From positions 2,294,001 through 2,358,000 of the forward strand of contig CP169086.1 in NCBI GenBank assembly GCA_041890495.1: a stretch of DNA of 64,000 nucleotides, read 5' to 3'. The position numbers and the translations under genes are program-made. Numbering within the stretch: position 1 is the stretch's first letter; each line of letters opens with the position of its first letter. The stretch comes from Escherichia boydii. GTDB lineage: Bacteria; Pseudomonadota; Gammaproteobacteria; Enterobacterales; Enterobacteriaceae. Under the pieces are notes generated by a model, which was not told the origin of the DNA, did not search any database, and was given only the letters and a program-made list of their open reading frames with translations. Below, one piece after another: positions 43,736 through 52,380 of the stretch.

Positions 43736-44536
43736 ATGAGACTGATCCCCCTGACTACCGCTGAACAGGTCGGTAAATGGGCTGCTCGCCATATCGTCAA
43801 TCGTATCAATGCGTTCAAACCGACTGCCGATCGTCCGTTTGTTCTGGGCCTGCCAACTGGCGGCACGCCAATGACCACCTATAAAGCCCTAGTCGAAATG
43901 CATAAAGCAGGCCAGGTCAGCTTTAAGCACGTTGTCACCTTCAACATGGACGAATATGTCGGTCTGCCGAAAGAGCATCCGGAAAGCTACTACAGCTTTA
44001 TGCACCGTAATTTCTTCGATCACGTTGATATTCCAGCAGAAAACATCAACCTTCTCAACGGCAACGCCCCGGATATCGACGCCGAGTGCCGCCAGTATGA
44101 AGAAAAAATCCGTTCTTACGGAAAAATTCATCTGTTTATGGGCGGTGTAGGTAACGACGGTCATATTGCATTTAACGAACCGGCGTCTTCTCTGGCTTCT
44201 CGTACTCGTATCAAAACCCTGACTCATGACACTCGCGTCGCGAACTCTCGTTTCTTTGATAACGATGTCAATCAGGTGCCAAAATATGCCCTGACTGTCG
44301 GTGTTGGTACATTGCTGGATGCCGAAGAAGTGATGATTCTGGTGCTGGGTAGCCAGAAAGCACTGGCACTGCAGGCCGCCGTTGAAGGTTGCGTGAACCA
44401 CATGTGGACCATCAGCTGTCTGCAACTGCATCCAAAAGCGATCATGGTATGCGATGAACCTTCCACCATGGAGCTGAAAGTTAAGACTTTAAGATATTTC
44501 AATGAATTAGAAGCAGAAAATATCAAAGGTCTGTAA
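43736..44536 (+). CDS. nagB: Glucosamine-6-phosphate deaminase
   Basis: 266 residues. Converts glucosamine-6-phosphate to fructose-6-phosphate and ammonia. Catalytic D72 (N-M-D-E-Y-V-G), D141, H143 and E148 ([11 protein letters not shown]) are all present. First gene of nagBACD, followed 59 bp later by nagA; controlled by NagC and CRP from the nagE-nagB region. Confidence 0.97.
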
Positions 44537-44595
44537 TTGTTATCCCTGCCCTGGCTCCTTGCTCAGGGCAATATTTTTTAAAATCGGGGGTCAGA

Positions 44596-45744
44596 ATGTA
44601 TGCATTAACCCAGGGCCGGATCTTTACCGGCCACGAATTTCTTGATGACCACGCGGTTGTTATCGCTGATGGCCTGATTAAAAGCGTCTGTCCGGTAGCG
44701 GAACTGCCGCCAGAGATCGAACAACGTTCACTGAACGGGGCCATTCTCTCCCCCGGTTTTATCGATGTGCAGTTAAACGGCTGCGGCGGCGTACAGTTTA
44801 ACGACACCGCTGAAGCGGTCAGCGTGGAAACGCTGGAAATCATGCAGAACGCCAATGAGAAATCAGGCTGTACTAACTATCTGCCGACGCTTATCACCAC
44901 CAGCGATGAGCTGATGAAACAGGGCGTGCGCGTTATGCGCGAGTACCTGGCAAAACATCCGAATCAGGCGTTAGGTCTGCATCTGGAAGGTCCGTGGCTG
45001 AATCTGGTAAAAAAAGGCACCCATAATCCGAATTTTGTGCGTAAGCCTGATGCCGCGCTGGTCGATTTCCTGTGTAAGAACGCCGACGTCATTACTAAAG
45101 TGACCCTGGCACCGGAAATGGTTCCTGCAGAAGTCATCAGCAAACTGGCAAATGCCGGGATTGTGGTTTCTGCCGGTCACTCCAACGCGACGTTGAAAGA
45201 AGCGAAAGCCGGTTTCCGCGCGGGGATTACCTTTGCCACCCATCTGTACAACGCGATGCCGTATATTACCGGTCGTGAACCGGGCCTGGCGGGCGCGATC
45301 CTCGACGAAGCTGACATTTATTGCGGTATTATCGCTGATGGCCTGCATGTTGATTACGCCAACATTCGTAACGCTAAACGCCTGAAAGGCGACAAACTGT
45401 GTCTGGTTACCGACGCCACCGCGCCAGCAGGTGCCAACATTGAACAGTTCATTTTTGCGGGTAAAACAATATACTACCGTAACGGACTTTGTGTGGATGA
45501 GAACGGTACGTTAAGCGGTTCATCCTTAACCATGATTGAAGGCGTGCGTAATCTGGTCGAACATTGCGGTATCGCACTGGATGAAGTGCTGCGTATGGCG
45601 ACGCTCTATCCGGCGCGTGCGATTGGCGTTGAGAAACGTCTCGGCACACTCGCCGCAGGTAAAGTAGCCAACCTGACCGCATTCACACCTGATTTTAAAA
45701 TCACCAGGACCATCGTTAACGGTAACGAGGTCGTAACTCAATAA
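44596..45744 (+). CDS. nagA: N-acetylglucosamine-6-phosphate deacetylase
   Basis: 382 residues. Deacetylates GlcNAc-6-P, the step before NagB; its substrate is also the NagC inducer. Amidohydrolase TIM barrel with metal ligands E131 (H-L-E-G-P-W), H195 (S-A-G-H-S-N-A) and H216 (A-T-H-L-Y-N-A) and catalytic D273 (V-T-D-A). The next gene, nagC, starts 8 bp after the stop. Confidence 0.97.
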   Translation: MYALTQGRIFTGHEFLDDHAVVIADGLIKSVCPVAELPPEIEQRSLNGAILSPGFIDVQLNGCGGVQFNDTAEAVSVETLEIMQNANEKSGCTNYLPTLITTSDELMKQGVRVMREYLAKHPNQALGLHLEGPWLNLVKKGTHNPNFVRKPDAALVDFLCKNADVITKVTLAPEMVPAEVISKLANAGIVVSAGHSNATLKEAKAGFRAGITFATHLYNAMPYITGREPGLAGAILDEADIYCGIIADGLHVDYANIRNAKRLKGDKLCLVTDATAPAGANIEQFIFAGKTIYYRNGLCVDENGTLSGSSLTMIEGVRNLVEHCGIALDEVLRMATLYPARAIGVEKRLGTLAAGKVANLTAFTPDFKITRTIVNGNEVVTQ

Positions 45745-45752
45745 GAGAAAGT

Positions 45753-46973
45753 ATGACACCAGGCGGACAAGCTCAGATAGGTAATGTTGATCTCGTAAAA
45801 CAGCTTAACAGCGCGGCGGTTTATCGCCTGATTGACCAGTACGGGCCAATCTCGCGGATTCAGATTGCCGAGCAAAGCCAGCTTGCCCCCGCCAGCGTAA
45901 CCAAAATTACGCGTCAGCTTATCGAACGCGGGCTGATCAAAGAAGTTGATCAGCAGGCCTCCACCGGGGGCCGCCGCGCTATCTCTATCGTCACCGAAAC
46001 CCGCAATTTCCACGCAATCGGTGTACGGCTTGGTCGTCACGACGCCACCATTACTCTGTTTGATCTCAGCAGCAAAGTGCTGGCAGAAGAACATTACCCG
46101 CTGCCGGAACGTACCCAGCAGACGCTGGAACATGCCCTGCTGAATGCCATTGCTCAGTTTATTGATAGCTACCAACGCAAGCTGCGCGAGCTGATCGCCA
46201 TTTCCGTGATCCTGCCTGGACTTGTTGACCCGGACAGCGGCAAAATTCATTACATGCCGCATATTCAGGTGGAAAACTGGGGGCTGGTAGAAGCACTGGA
46301 AGAGCGTTTTAAAGTGACCTGTTTCGTTGGTCACGATATCCGTAGTCTGGCGCTGGCAGAGCACTACTTCGGTGCAAGTCAGGATTGCGAAGACTCCATT
46401 TTAGTGCGTGTCCATCGCGGAACCGGGGCCGGAATCATCTCTAACGGGCGCATTTTTATTGGCCGCAACGGCAACGTCGGTGAAATTGGCCATATTCAGG
46501 TCGAACCGCTGGGTGAACGCTGCCACTGCGGCAACTTTGGCTGCCTGGAAACTATCGCCGCCAACGCTGCCATTGAACAACGGGTGTTGAATCTGTTAAA
46601 GCAGGGCTACCAGAGCCGCGTGCCGCTGGACGACTGCACCATCAAAACTATCTGCAAAGCCGCGAACAAAGGCGATAGTCTGGCGTCGGAAGTAATTGAG
46701 TATGTCGGTCGTCATCTGGGTAAAACCATCGCCATTGCTATCAACTTATTTAATCCGCAAAAAATTGTTATTGCCGGTGAAATCACCGAAGCCGATAAAG
46801 TGCTGCTCCCTGCTATTGAAAGCTGCATTAATACCCAGGCGCTGAAGGCGTTTCGCACTAATCTGCCGGTGGTACGTTCTGAGCTGGATCACCGCTCGGC
46901 AATCGGCGCTTTTGCGCTGGTAAAACGCGCCATGCTCAACGGTATTTTGCTCCAGCATTTGCTGGAAAATTAA
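45753..46973 (+). CDS. nagC: NagC, repressor of the nag/chi regulon (ROK family)
   Basis: 406 residues. N-terminal winged helix (about 20-75, with I-A-E-Q-S-Q-L-A-P-A-S-V-T-K) and a C-terminal ROK sugar-binding domain with the zinc motif G-E-R-C-H-C-G-N-F-G-C-L-E. Represses nagE, nagBACD and chiPQ, all in this window, and activates glmUS in E. coli; GlcNAc-6-P releases it. Confidence 0.97.
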   Translation: MTPGGQAQIGNVDLVKQLNSAAVYRLIDQYGPISRIQIAEQSQLAPASVTKITRQLIERGLIKEVDQQASTGGRRAISIVTETRNFHAIGVRLGRHDATITLFDLSSKVLAEEHYPLPERTQQTLEHALLNAIAQFIDSYQRKLRELIAISVILPGLVDPDSGKIHYMPHIQVENWGLVEALEERFKVTCFVGHDIRSLALAEHYFGASQDCEDSILVRVHRGTGAGIISNGRIFIGRNGNVGEIGHIQVEPLGERCHCGNFGCLETIAANAAIEQRVLNLLKQGYQSRVPLDDCTIKTICKAANKGDSLASEVIEYVGRHLGKTIAIAINLFNPQKIVIAGEITEADKVLLPAIESCINTQALKAFRTNLPVVRSELDHRSAIGAFALVKRAMLNGILLQHLLEN

Positions 46974-47020
46974 TGTGCTTTTATAGTGGCGCTTATTGTT
47001 GTCAATATTCTGGGTAGTCC

Positions 47021-47773
47021 ATGACCATTAAAAATGTAATTTGCGATATCGACGGCGTGCTGATGCACGATAACGTCGCCGTACCGGGTGCAGCGGAATT
47101 TTTGCACGGGATTATGGATAAAGGCCTGCCGCTGGTGTTGCTGACCAACTATCCTTCGCAGACTGGGCAAGATCTGGCGAACCGCTTTGCCACCGCAGGT
47201 GTCGATGTACCTGACAGCGTGTTTTATACCTCTGCGATGGCGACTGCCGATTTCCTGCGTCGCCAGGAAGGCAAGAAAGCGTATGTGGTGGGCGAAGGCG
47301 CACTGATTCATGAACTGTACAAAGCCGGTTTCACTATTACCGATGTGAACCCTGATTTCGTGATTGTTGGCGAAACGCGTTCCTACAACTGGGACATGAT
47401 GCATAAAGCAGCCTATTTCGTCGCTAACGGTGCACGTTTTATCGCCACCAATCCGGACACCCACGGGCGCGGTTTTTATCCCGCTTGTGGCGCGTTGTGT
47501 GCAGGGATTGAGAAAATCTCCGGGCGCAAACCGTTCTATGTTGGTAAGCCCAGCCCGTGGATCATCCGCGCAGCATTAAACAAAATGCAGGCGCATTCGG
47601 AAGAAACGGTGATTGTCGGCGATAACCTGCGTACCGATATTCTGGCCGGCTTCCAGGCAGGTCTGGAGACGATTCTGGTGCTTTCTGGTGTTTCGTCGCT
47701 CGACGATATCGACAGTATGCCTTTCCGCCCCAGCTGGATTTACCCGTCAGTCGCTGAAATCGACGTTATCTGA
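47021..47773 (+). CDS. umpH: UMP phosphatase, HAD family (NagD)
   Basis: 250 residues, class IIA HAD phosphatase. Nucleophile D9 and D11 in C-D-I-D-G-V-L; T/S motif L-L-T-N-Y-P-S; K of V-G-K-P-S-P and final V-G-D-N-L-R-T-D. Dephosphorylates UMP and limits pyrimidine overflow in E. coli; the link to amino sugars is only its place in the nagBACD operon. Confidence 0.96.
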   Translation: MTIKNVICDIDGVLMHDNVAVPGAAEFLHGIMDKGLPLVLLTNYPSQTGQDLANRFATAGVDVPDSVFYTSAMATADFLRRQEGKKAYVVGEGALIHELYKAGFTITDVNPDFVIVGETRSYNWDMMHKAAYFVANGARFIATNPDTHGRGFYPACGALCAGIEKISGRKPFYVGKPSPWIIRAALNKMQAHSEETVIVGDNLRTDILAGFQAGLETILVLSGVSSLDDIDSMPFRPSWIYPSVAEIDVI

Positions 47774-48158
47774 ATAGCAACCACGTCTGCGGACGTGGTT
47801 GGCTCTGATGACAAACGCCAAACTGCCTGATGCGCTACGCTTATCAGGCCTACGCAGCTCCTGCAATATATTGAATTTTCATGCTTTTGTAGGCCGGATA
47901 AGGCGTTCACGCCGCATCCGGCATGAACAAATCGCACTTTGTCAGCAATTTGGCCCCCGTAAAATATAAACATTCAATAAAACCCGCTAAAAATTATCGA
48001 TTCATCAATAAACATATCCCTTTTTTCACCAATCGACAATCACCATTACGTTTTTTATTTTTTCACCGCCAAATCGCTTGCGCACAGTGCTGCTTTGCGG
48101 CATTTTTTTAAACAAGCAAACACAACAAGCAACAAATACCAGGTTAACGGAGAAGGTT
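47774..48158 (+). other. nagD-asnB intergenic region
   Basis: 385 bp. Starts with a short hairpin CCACGTC/GACGTGG (47782-47799) after nagD, then two REPs, then an AT-rich asnB leader (47945-48120). The asnB ribosome site is AACGGAGAAGG. No gene is visible. Confidence 0.7.
47825..47924. repeat. REP pair between nagD and asnB
   Basis: GCCTGATGCGCTACGCTTATCAGGC and GTAGGCCGGATAAGGCG...CGCCGCATCCGGC, about 35 bp apart and in opposite orientation. Confidence 0.85.
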
Positions 48159-49823
48159 ATGTGTTCAATTTTTGGCGTATTCGATATCAAAACAGACGCA
48201 GTTGAGCTGCGTAAGAAAGCCCTCGAGCTGTCACGCCTGATGCGTCATCGTGGCCCGGACTGGTCCGGTATTTATGCCAGCGATAACGCCATTCTCGCCC
48301 ACGAACGTCTGTCAATTGTTGACGTTAACGCGGGGGCGCAACCTCTCTACAACCAACAAAAAACCCACGTACTGGCGGTAAACGGTGAAATCTACAACCA
48401 CCAGGCATTGCGCGCCGAATATGGCGATCGTTACCAGTTCCAGACCGGGTCTGACTGTGAAGTGATCCTCGCGCTGTATCAGGAAAAAGGGCCGGAATTT
48501 CTCGACGACTTGCAGGGCATGTTTGCCTTTGCACTGTACGACAGCGAAAAAGATGCCTACCTGATTGGTCGCGACCATCTGGGGATCATCCCACTGTATA
48601 TGGGGTATGACGAACACGGTCAGCTGTATGTGGCCTCAGAAATGAAAGCGCTGGTGCCAGTTTGCCGCACGATTAAAGAGTTCCCGGCGGGGAGCTATTT
48701 GTGGAGCCAGGACGGCGAAATCCGTTCTTACTATCATCGCGACTGGTTCGACTACGATGCGGTGAAAGATAACGTGACCGACAAAAACGAGCTGCGTCAG
48801 GCACTGGAAGATTCAGTTAAAAGCCATCTGATGTCTGATGTGCCTTACGGTGTGCTGCTTTCTGGTGGTCTGGATTCCTCAATTATTTCCGCTATCACCA
48901 AGAAATACGCAGCCCGTCGCGTGGAAGATCAGGAACGCTCTGAAGCCTGGTGGCCGCAGTTACACTCCTTTGCTGTAGGTCTGCCGGGTTCACCGGATCT
49001 GAAAGCAGCCCAGGAAGTGGCAAACCATCTGGGCACGGTGCATCACGAAATTCACTTCACTGTACAGGAAGGTCTGGATGCCATCCGCGACGTGATTTAC
49101 CACATCGAAACTTATGATGTGACCACTATTCGCGCTTCAACACCGATGTATTTAATGTCGCGTAAGATCAAGGCGATGGGCATTAAAATGGTGCTGTCCG
49201 GTGAAGGTTCTGATGAAGTGTTCGGCGGTTATCTTTACTTCCACAAAGCACCGAATGCCAAAGAACTGCATGAAGAGACGGTGCGTAAACTGCTGGCCCT
49301 GCATATGTATGACTGCGCGCGTGCCAACAAAGCGATGTCAGCCTGGGGCGTGGAAGCACGCGTTCCGTTCCTCGACAAAAAATTCCTTGATGTGGCGATG
49401 CGTATTAACCCACAGGATAAAATGTGCGGTAACGGCAAAATGGAAAAACACATCCTGCGTGAATGTTTTGAAGCGTATCTGCCTGCAAGCGTGGCCTGGC
49501 GGCAGAAAGAGCAGTTCTCCGATGGCGTCGGTTACAGTTGGATCGACACCCTGAAAGAAGTGGCTGCGCAGCAGGTTTCTGATCAGCAACTGGAAACTGC
49601 CCGCTTCCGCTTCCCGTACAACACGCCAACCTCTAAAGAAGCGTACTTGTATCGGGAGATCTTTGAAGAACTATTCCCGCTTCCGAGCGCCGCTGAGTGC
49701 GTGCCGGGCGGTCCTTCCGTCGCTTGTTCTTCCGCTAAAGCGATCGAATGGGATGAAGCGTTCAAGAAAATGGACGATCCGTCTGGTCGCGCGGTTGGTG
49801 TTCACCAGTCGGCGTATAAGTAA
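48159..49823 (+). CDS. asnB: Asparagine synthetase B (glutamine-hydrolysing)
   Basis: 554 residues from the ATG at 48159 (M-C-S-I-F-G), the only start that exposes the catalytic C2 after Met removal. N-terminal glutaminase domain (about 2-190), C-terminal synthetase with the ATP P-loop S-G-G-L-D-S-S near residue 234. Makes asparagine from aspartate and glutamine. A strong terminator follows 8 bp after the stop. Confidence 0.97.
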   Translation: MCSIFGVFDIKTDAVELRKKALELSRLMRHRGPDWSGIYASDNAILAHERLSIVDVNAGAQPLYNQQKTHVLAVNGEIYNHQALRAEYGDRYQFQTGSDCEVILALYQEKGPEFLDDLQGMFAFALYDSEKDAYLIGRDHLGIIPLYMGYDEHGQLYVASEMKALVPVCRTIKEFPAGSYLWSQDGEIRSYYHRDWFDYDAVKDNVTDKNELRQALEDSVKSHLMSDVPYGVLLSGGLDSSIISAITKKYAARRVEDQERSEAWWPQLHSFAVGLPGSPDLKAAQEVANHLGTVHHEIHFTVQEGLDAIRDVIYHIETYDVTTIRASTPMYLMSRKIKAMGIKMVLSGEGSDEVFGGYLYFHKAPNAKELHEETVRKLLALHMYDCARANKAMSAWGVEARVPFLDKKFLDVAMRINPQDKMCGNGKMEKHILRECFEAYLPASVAWRQKEQFSDGVGYSWIDTLKEVAAQQVSDQQLETARFRFPYNTPTSKEAYLYREIFEELFPLPSAAECVPGGPSVACSSAKAIEWDEAFKKMDDPSGRAVGVHQSAYK

Positions 49824-49830
49824 GAAATGC

Positions 49831-49862
49831 GAAACAGCCCCGGTGAAATCCGGGGCTGTTTC
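49831..49862. terminator. asnB terminator
   Basis: Perfect 12-bp stem AAACAGCCCCGG/CCGGGGCTGTTT with a 6-nt loop. T tail is short, but stem strength is high. Confidence 0.8.
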
Positions 49863-49864
49863 AG

Positions 49865-49999
49865 TTATTGAGGTGCTTGTTGATTCTGATATGCAGTAAG
49901 GAAATGTTCCGGGTTTGCCACATCACTGTTTGACAACTCATCACTGTAGGCCAGTATTTCATAGATTAATTTCCCACCACTATTGTTAAATTCCGAATT
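49865..49999 (-). pseudogene. Possible remnant of a coding sequence, unknown family
   Basis: A 44-codon open stretch without a start codon, reading ...G-G-K-L-I-Y-E-I-L-A-Y-S-D-E-L-S-N-S-D-V-A-N... and ending A-P-Q before TAA. Its composition looks protein-like, and a stop codon lies directly upstream in frame, so only a 3' end survives. It lies between asnB and the tRNA operon, a place where integrated elements often leave debris. I recognise no family. Confidence 0.3.
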
Positions 50000-50133
50000 T
50001 CATCCTGTATGACAAAAGAATGGCTGTAGGGTGGGAAAAAACACAAAGTAAACAATAATTGACGAATATAGCGCCACGCTGTTCGCAACCTAACCAAACA
50101 GTCACTTTCGAGCAATTTTCCTTGAAAAAGAGG

Positions 50134-50162
50134 TTGACGCTGAAAGGCTCTATACGCATAAT
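50134..50162 (+). promoter_or_regulatory. Promoter of the tRNA operon
   Basis: -35 TTGACG (50134-50139), 17-bp spacer, -10 CATAAT (50157-50162), followed by the GC-rich discriminator GCGCCCCGC typical of stringently controlled stable-RNA promoters. Confidence 0.8.
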
Positions 50163-50202
50163 GCGCCCCGCAACGCCGATAAGGTATCGCGAAAAAAAAG
50201 AT

Positions 50203-50279
50203 GGCTACGTAGCTCAGTTGGTTAGAGCACATCACTCATAATGATGGGGTCACAGGTTCGAATCCCGTCGTAGCCACCA
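50203..50279 (+). tRNA. metT: tRNA-Met (CAU), elongator
   Basis: 77 nt with an intact acceptor stem GGCTACG/CGTAGCC and encoded CCA. Anticodon loop CTCATAA gives CAU. Identical to the copy at 50596. Its A1-free G-C acceptor pairing marks it as elongator, not initiator. Confidence 0.96.
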
Positions 50280-50288
50280 TCTTTTTTT

Positions 50289-50373
50289 GCGGGAGTGGCG
50301 AAATTGGTAGACGCACCAGATTTAGGTTCTGGCGCCGCAAGGTGTGCGAGTTCAAGTCTCGCCTCCCGCACCA
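50289..50373 (+). tRNA. leuW: tRNA-Leu (UAG)
   Basis: 85 nt with the long variable arm of leucine tRNAs, acceptor GCGGGAG/CTCCCGC and encoded CCA. Anticodon loop ATTTAGG gives UAG, reading CUN. Confidence 0.96.
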
Positions 50374-50396
50374 TTCACCAGAAAGCGTTGTACGGA

Positions 50397-50471
50397 TGGG
50401 GTATCGCCAAGCGGTAAGGCACCGGTTTTTGATACCGGCATTCCCTGGTTCGAATCCAGGTACCCCAGCCA
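50397..50471 (+). tRNA. glnU: tRNA-Gln (UUG)
   Basis: 75 nt, acceptor TGGGGTA/TACCCCA with a weak first U-A pair as in glutamine tRNAs, encoded CCA. Anticodon UUG reads CAA. Same sequence as the next gene. Confidence 0.96.
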
Positions 50472-50505
50472 TCTTCTTCGAGTAAGCGGTTCACCGCCCG
50501 GTTAT

Positions 50506-50580
50506 TGGGGTATCGCCAAGCGGTAAGGCACCGGTTTTTGATACCGGCATTCCCTGGTTCGAATCCAGGTACCCCAGCCA
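50506..50580 (+). tRNA. glnW: tRNA-Gln (UUG), second copy
   Basis: 75 nt, identical to the tRNA at 50397 with a 34-bp spacer between them. Confidence 0.96.
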
Positions 50581-50595
50581 TCGAAGAAACAATCT

Positions 50596-50672
50596 GGCTA
50601 CGTAGCTCAGTTGGTTAGAGCACATCACTCATAATGATGGGGTCACAGGTTCGAATCCCGTCGTAGCCACCA
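50596..50672 (+). tRNA. metU: tRNA-Met (CAU), second copy
   Basis: 77 nt, identical to the tRNA at 50203; 15-bp spacer from the preceding gene. Confidence 0.96.
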
Positions 50673-50719
50673 AATTCTGAATGTGTCGAATATGTTCGGC
50701 AAATTCAAAACCAATTTGT

Positions 50720-50794
50720 TGGGGTATCGCCAAGCGGTAAGGCACCGGATTCTGATTCCGGCATTCCGAGGTTCGAATCCTCGTACCCCAGCCA
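50720..50794 (+). tRNA. glnV: tRNA-Gln (CUG)
   Basis: 75 nt, anticodon CUG in ATTCTGATT, reads CAG. It differs from the UUG isoacceptors mainly in the anticodon and T arm. Confidence 0.96.
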
Positions 50795-50831
50795 ATTTAT
50801 TCAAGACGCTTACCTTGTAAGTGCACCCAGT

Positions 50832-50906
50832 TGGGGTATCGCCAAGCGGTAAGGCACCGGATTCTGATTCCGGCATTCCGAGGTTCGAATCCTCGTACCC
50901 CAGCCA
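50832..50906 (+). tRNA. glnX: tRNA-Gln (CUG), second copy
   Basis: 75 nt, identical to the tRNA at 50720. Last gene of the operon, followed by a terminator. Confidence 0.96.
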
Positions 50907-50910
50907 CATT

Positions 50911-50938
50911 AAAAAAGCTCGCTTCGGCGAGCTTTTTG
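50911..50938 (+). terminator. tRNA operon terminator
   Basis: Stem AAAAGCTCGC/GCGAGCTTTT with a TTCG tetraloop (50914-50937) and T-rich tail. Confidence 0.9.
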
Positions 50939-50992
50939 CTTTTCTGCGTTCATTCAATGTCGAATGCGATGTTGACACGTCTTATCCTTCAA

Positions 50993-51031
50993 TGTCGGAT
51001 GCGACGCTGCCGCGTCTTATCCGACCTACGG
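50993..51031. repeat. REP between glnX and ubiF
   Basis: GTCGGATGCGACGCTGCCGC...CTTATCCGACCTAC. A degenerate REP-like copy precedes it at 50958-50987 (GTCGAATGCGATG...CTTATCC). Confidence 0.8.
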
Positions 51032-51059
51032 TTGGCACGCATCCGGCAATGTTGTAAGG

Positions 51060-52235
51060 CTACAACCCTAACGCATATTTCAGCGCCTGACGTTTCAACA
51101 CGCCAGCACGCTCCGCCGCCATTAACCCGAGATTACGCATAAAACGCAGTGGTGGCAGATTATTGCTGAATCCGGCATAAAACAGATCCATACCGCTTTG
51201 CATAATGAAGTTATCCGCCATGCGCCGCATCTGGTAACGCTTGAGGACAGGATAACTGGCCCACGCTTCGCCGTAGCTGCGGGCGTTGACCAGAACATCA
51301 ATCAGGGCATCGACATCACGATAACCAAGATTCACTCCCTGCCCCGCCAGCGGATGGATGGTATGCGCGGCATCGCCCACCAGCGCAAGCCCTGGCTGCA
51401 CGTACTGCAACGCATGGCGACGCGTCAGCGGAAACGCACCAGCGGCAAGCGGTGTAACGTAACCCAGACGCGACGGGAAATGCTTCGCGATTTCCGCCTG
51501 GAGCTGTGCCATATTCATATTCTGCAACTGGCGAATACGCGCCGGAGAGTCATACCACACCAGCGATGCCCAGTTATCAAACAACGGCAGAAACGCACGC
51601 GGTCCGTCCGGAGTAAATTGCTGCCAGGTGCTGTCGCCGGGATCGTTCTCGCACTGGACGCTAATCAACATGCACGACTGCGCATACTGCCATGCATGAA
51701 CGCCAATTCCCGCCATCTGCCGCACCTGCGAATTTGCGCCGTCGGCACCAATCACCAGCTTCGCGCGAATCACTTCACCGCCTTTCAGCTCCAGCTCCTG
51801 AAGATCATCATGGCGATGCAGCGCAATCAGCGAGCCTGGCACACGTAACGTTACTTTCGGATGCGCTTCCAGCGCCTGCCACAACGCCTGTTGCAGGACA
51901 GTGTTTTCCACCATATAGCCAAGCAGCGGTAGCTTAAGTTCAGCGGCGTCAAACACCACATGCGCCGTTTCCCACTCCCACGTTTCCAGTCTGCGGTAAG
52001 GATGGCAACGCATAGCCTGTACTGCATCCCAGACCCCTAACCCTTTAAGCAATGATACCGAAGCCGCGCTGATCGCCGAGATCCGCACGTCCGGTTGGCT
52101 ATCAGCGACAAACGGCGCTGGTTCTGCGTGCTCGATCACCGTTACCGCAAATCCGTGCTGTGCCAGCCCCAGCGCCAGTGCGCCGCCGACCATTCCTCCG
52201 CCGACAATGGCAATTTCCGTTGGTTGATTTGTCAT
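51060..52235 (-). CDS. ubiF: 3-demethoxyubiquinol 3-hydroxylase
   Basis: 391 residues from the ATG at 52235; the TTG two codons earlier is less likely. FAD monooxygenase that adds the last hydroxyl in ubiquinone synthesis. N-terminal dinucleotide fold I-V-G-G-G-M-V-G-G, the D-G motif G-A-D-G-A-N-S-Q-V-R, and the second FAD motif G-D-A-A-H-T-I-H-P-L-A-G-Q-G are intact. Divergent from miaB. Confidence 0.96.
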   Translation of the reverse strand: MTNQPTEIAIVGGGMVGGALALGLAQHGFAVTVIEHAEPAPFVADSQPDVRISAISAASVSLLKGLGVWDAVQAMRCHPYRRLETWEWETAHVVFDAAELKLPLLGYMVENTVLQQALWQALEAHPKVTLRVPGSLIALHRHDDLQELELKGGEVIRAKLVIGADGANSQVRQMAGIGVHAWQYAQSCMLISVQCENDPGDSTWQQFTPDGPRAFLPLFDNWASLVWYDSPARIRQLQNMNMAQLQAEIAKHFPSRLGYVTPLAAGAFPLTRRHALQYVQPGLALVGDAAHTIHPLAGQGVNLGYRDVDALIDVLVNARSYGEAWASYPVLKRYQMRRMADNFIMQSGMDLFYAGFSNNLPPLRFMRNLGLMAAERAGVLKRQALKYALGL

Positions 52236-52380
52236 GGTCAATCATCCTGTTAGCAATATGCTTTAAGTTTACAGGATTTTTACCCCTAAGGGCTGATAAC
52301 GCTCATACTGGTCACAACGGCAGCAAAGCATTACACTATGCGCCCTGCATTCCTGGCTACTATTTCGCAAGAGCAAGTCG

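Larger units (their letters stand above)
49863..50202 (+). other. asnB-metT intergenic region
   Basis: About 340 bp. The left part holds the possible coding remnant on the minus strand; the right part holds the tRNA promoter and leader. Nothing else is recognised. Confidence 0.6.

Noticed and set aside
50273..50290. Possible phage attachment site at the tRNA genes
   Set aside because: No integrase gene and no direct repeat of a tRNA 3' end outside the tRNA copies themselves.
50203..50906. Small ORFs within the tRNA cluster (repeated F-E-P-G-N-A-G peptides)
   Set aside because: They are translations of tRNA sequence, repeated because the tRNA genes are repeated.
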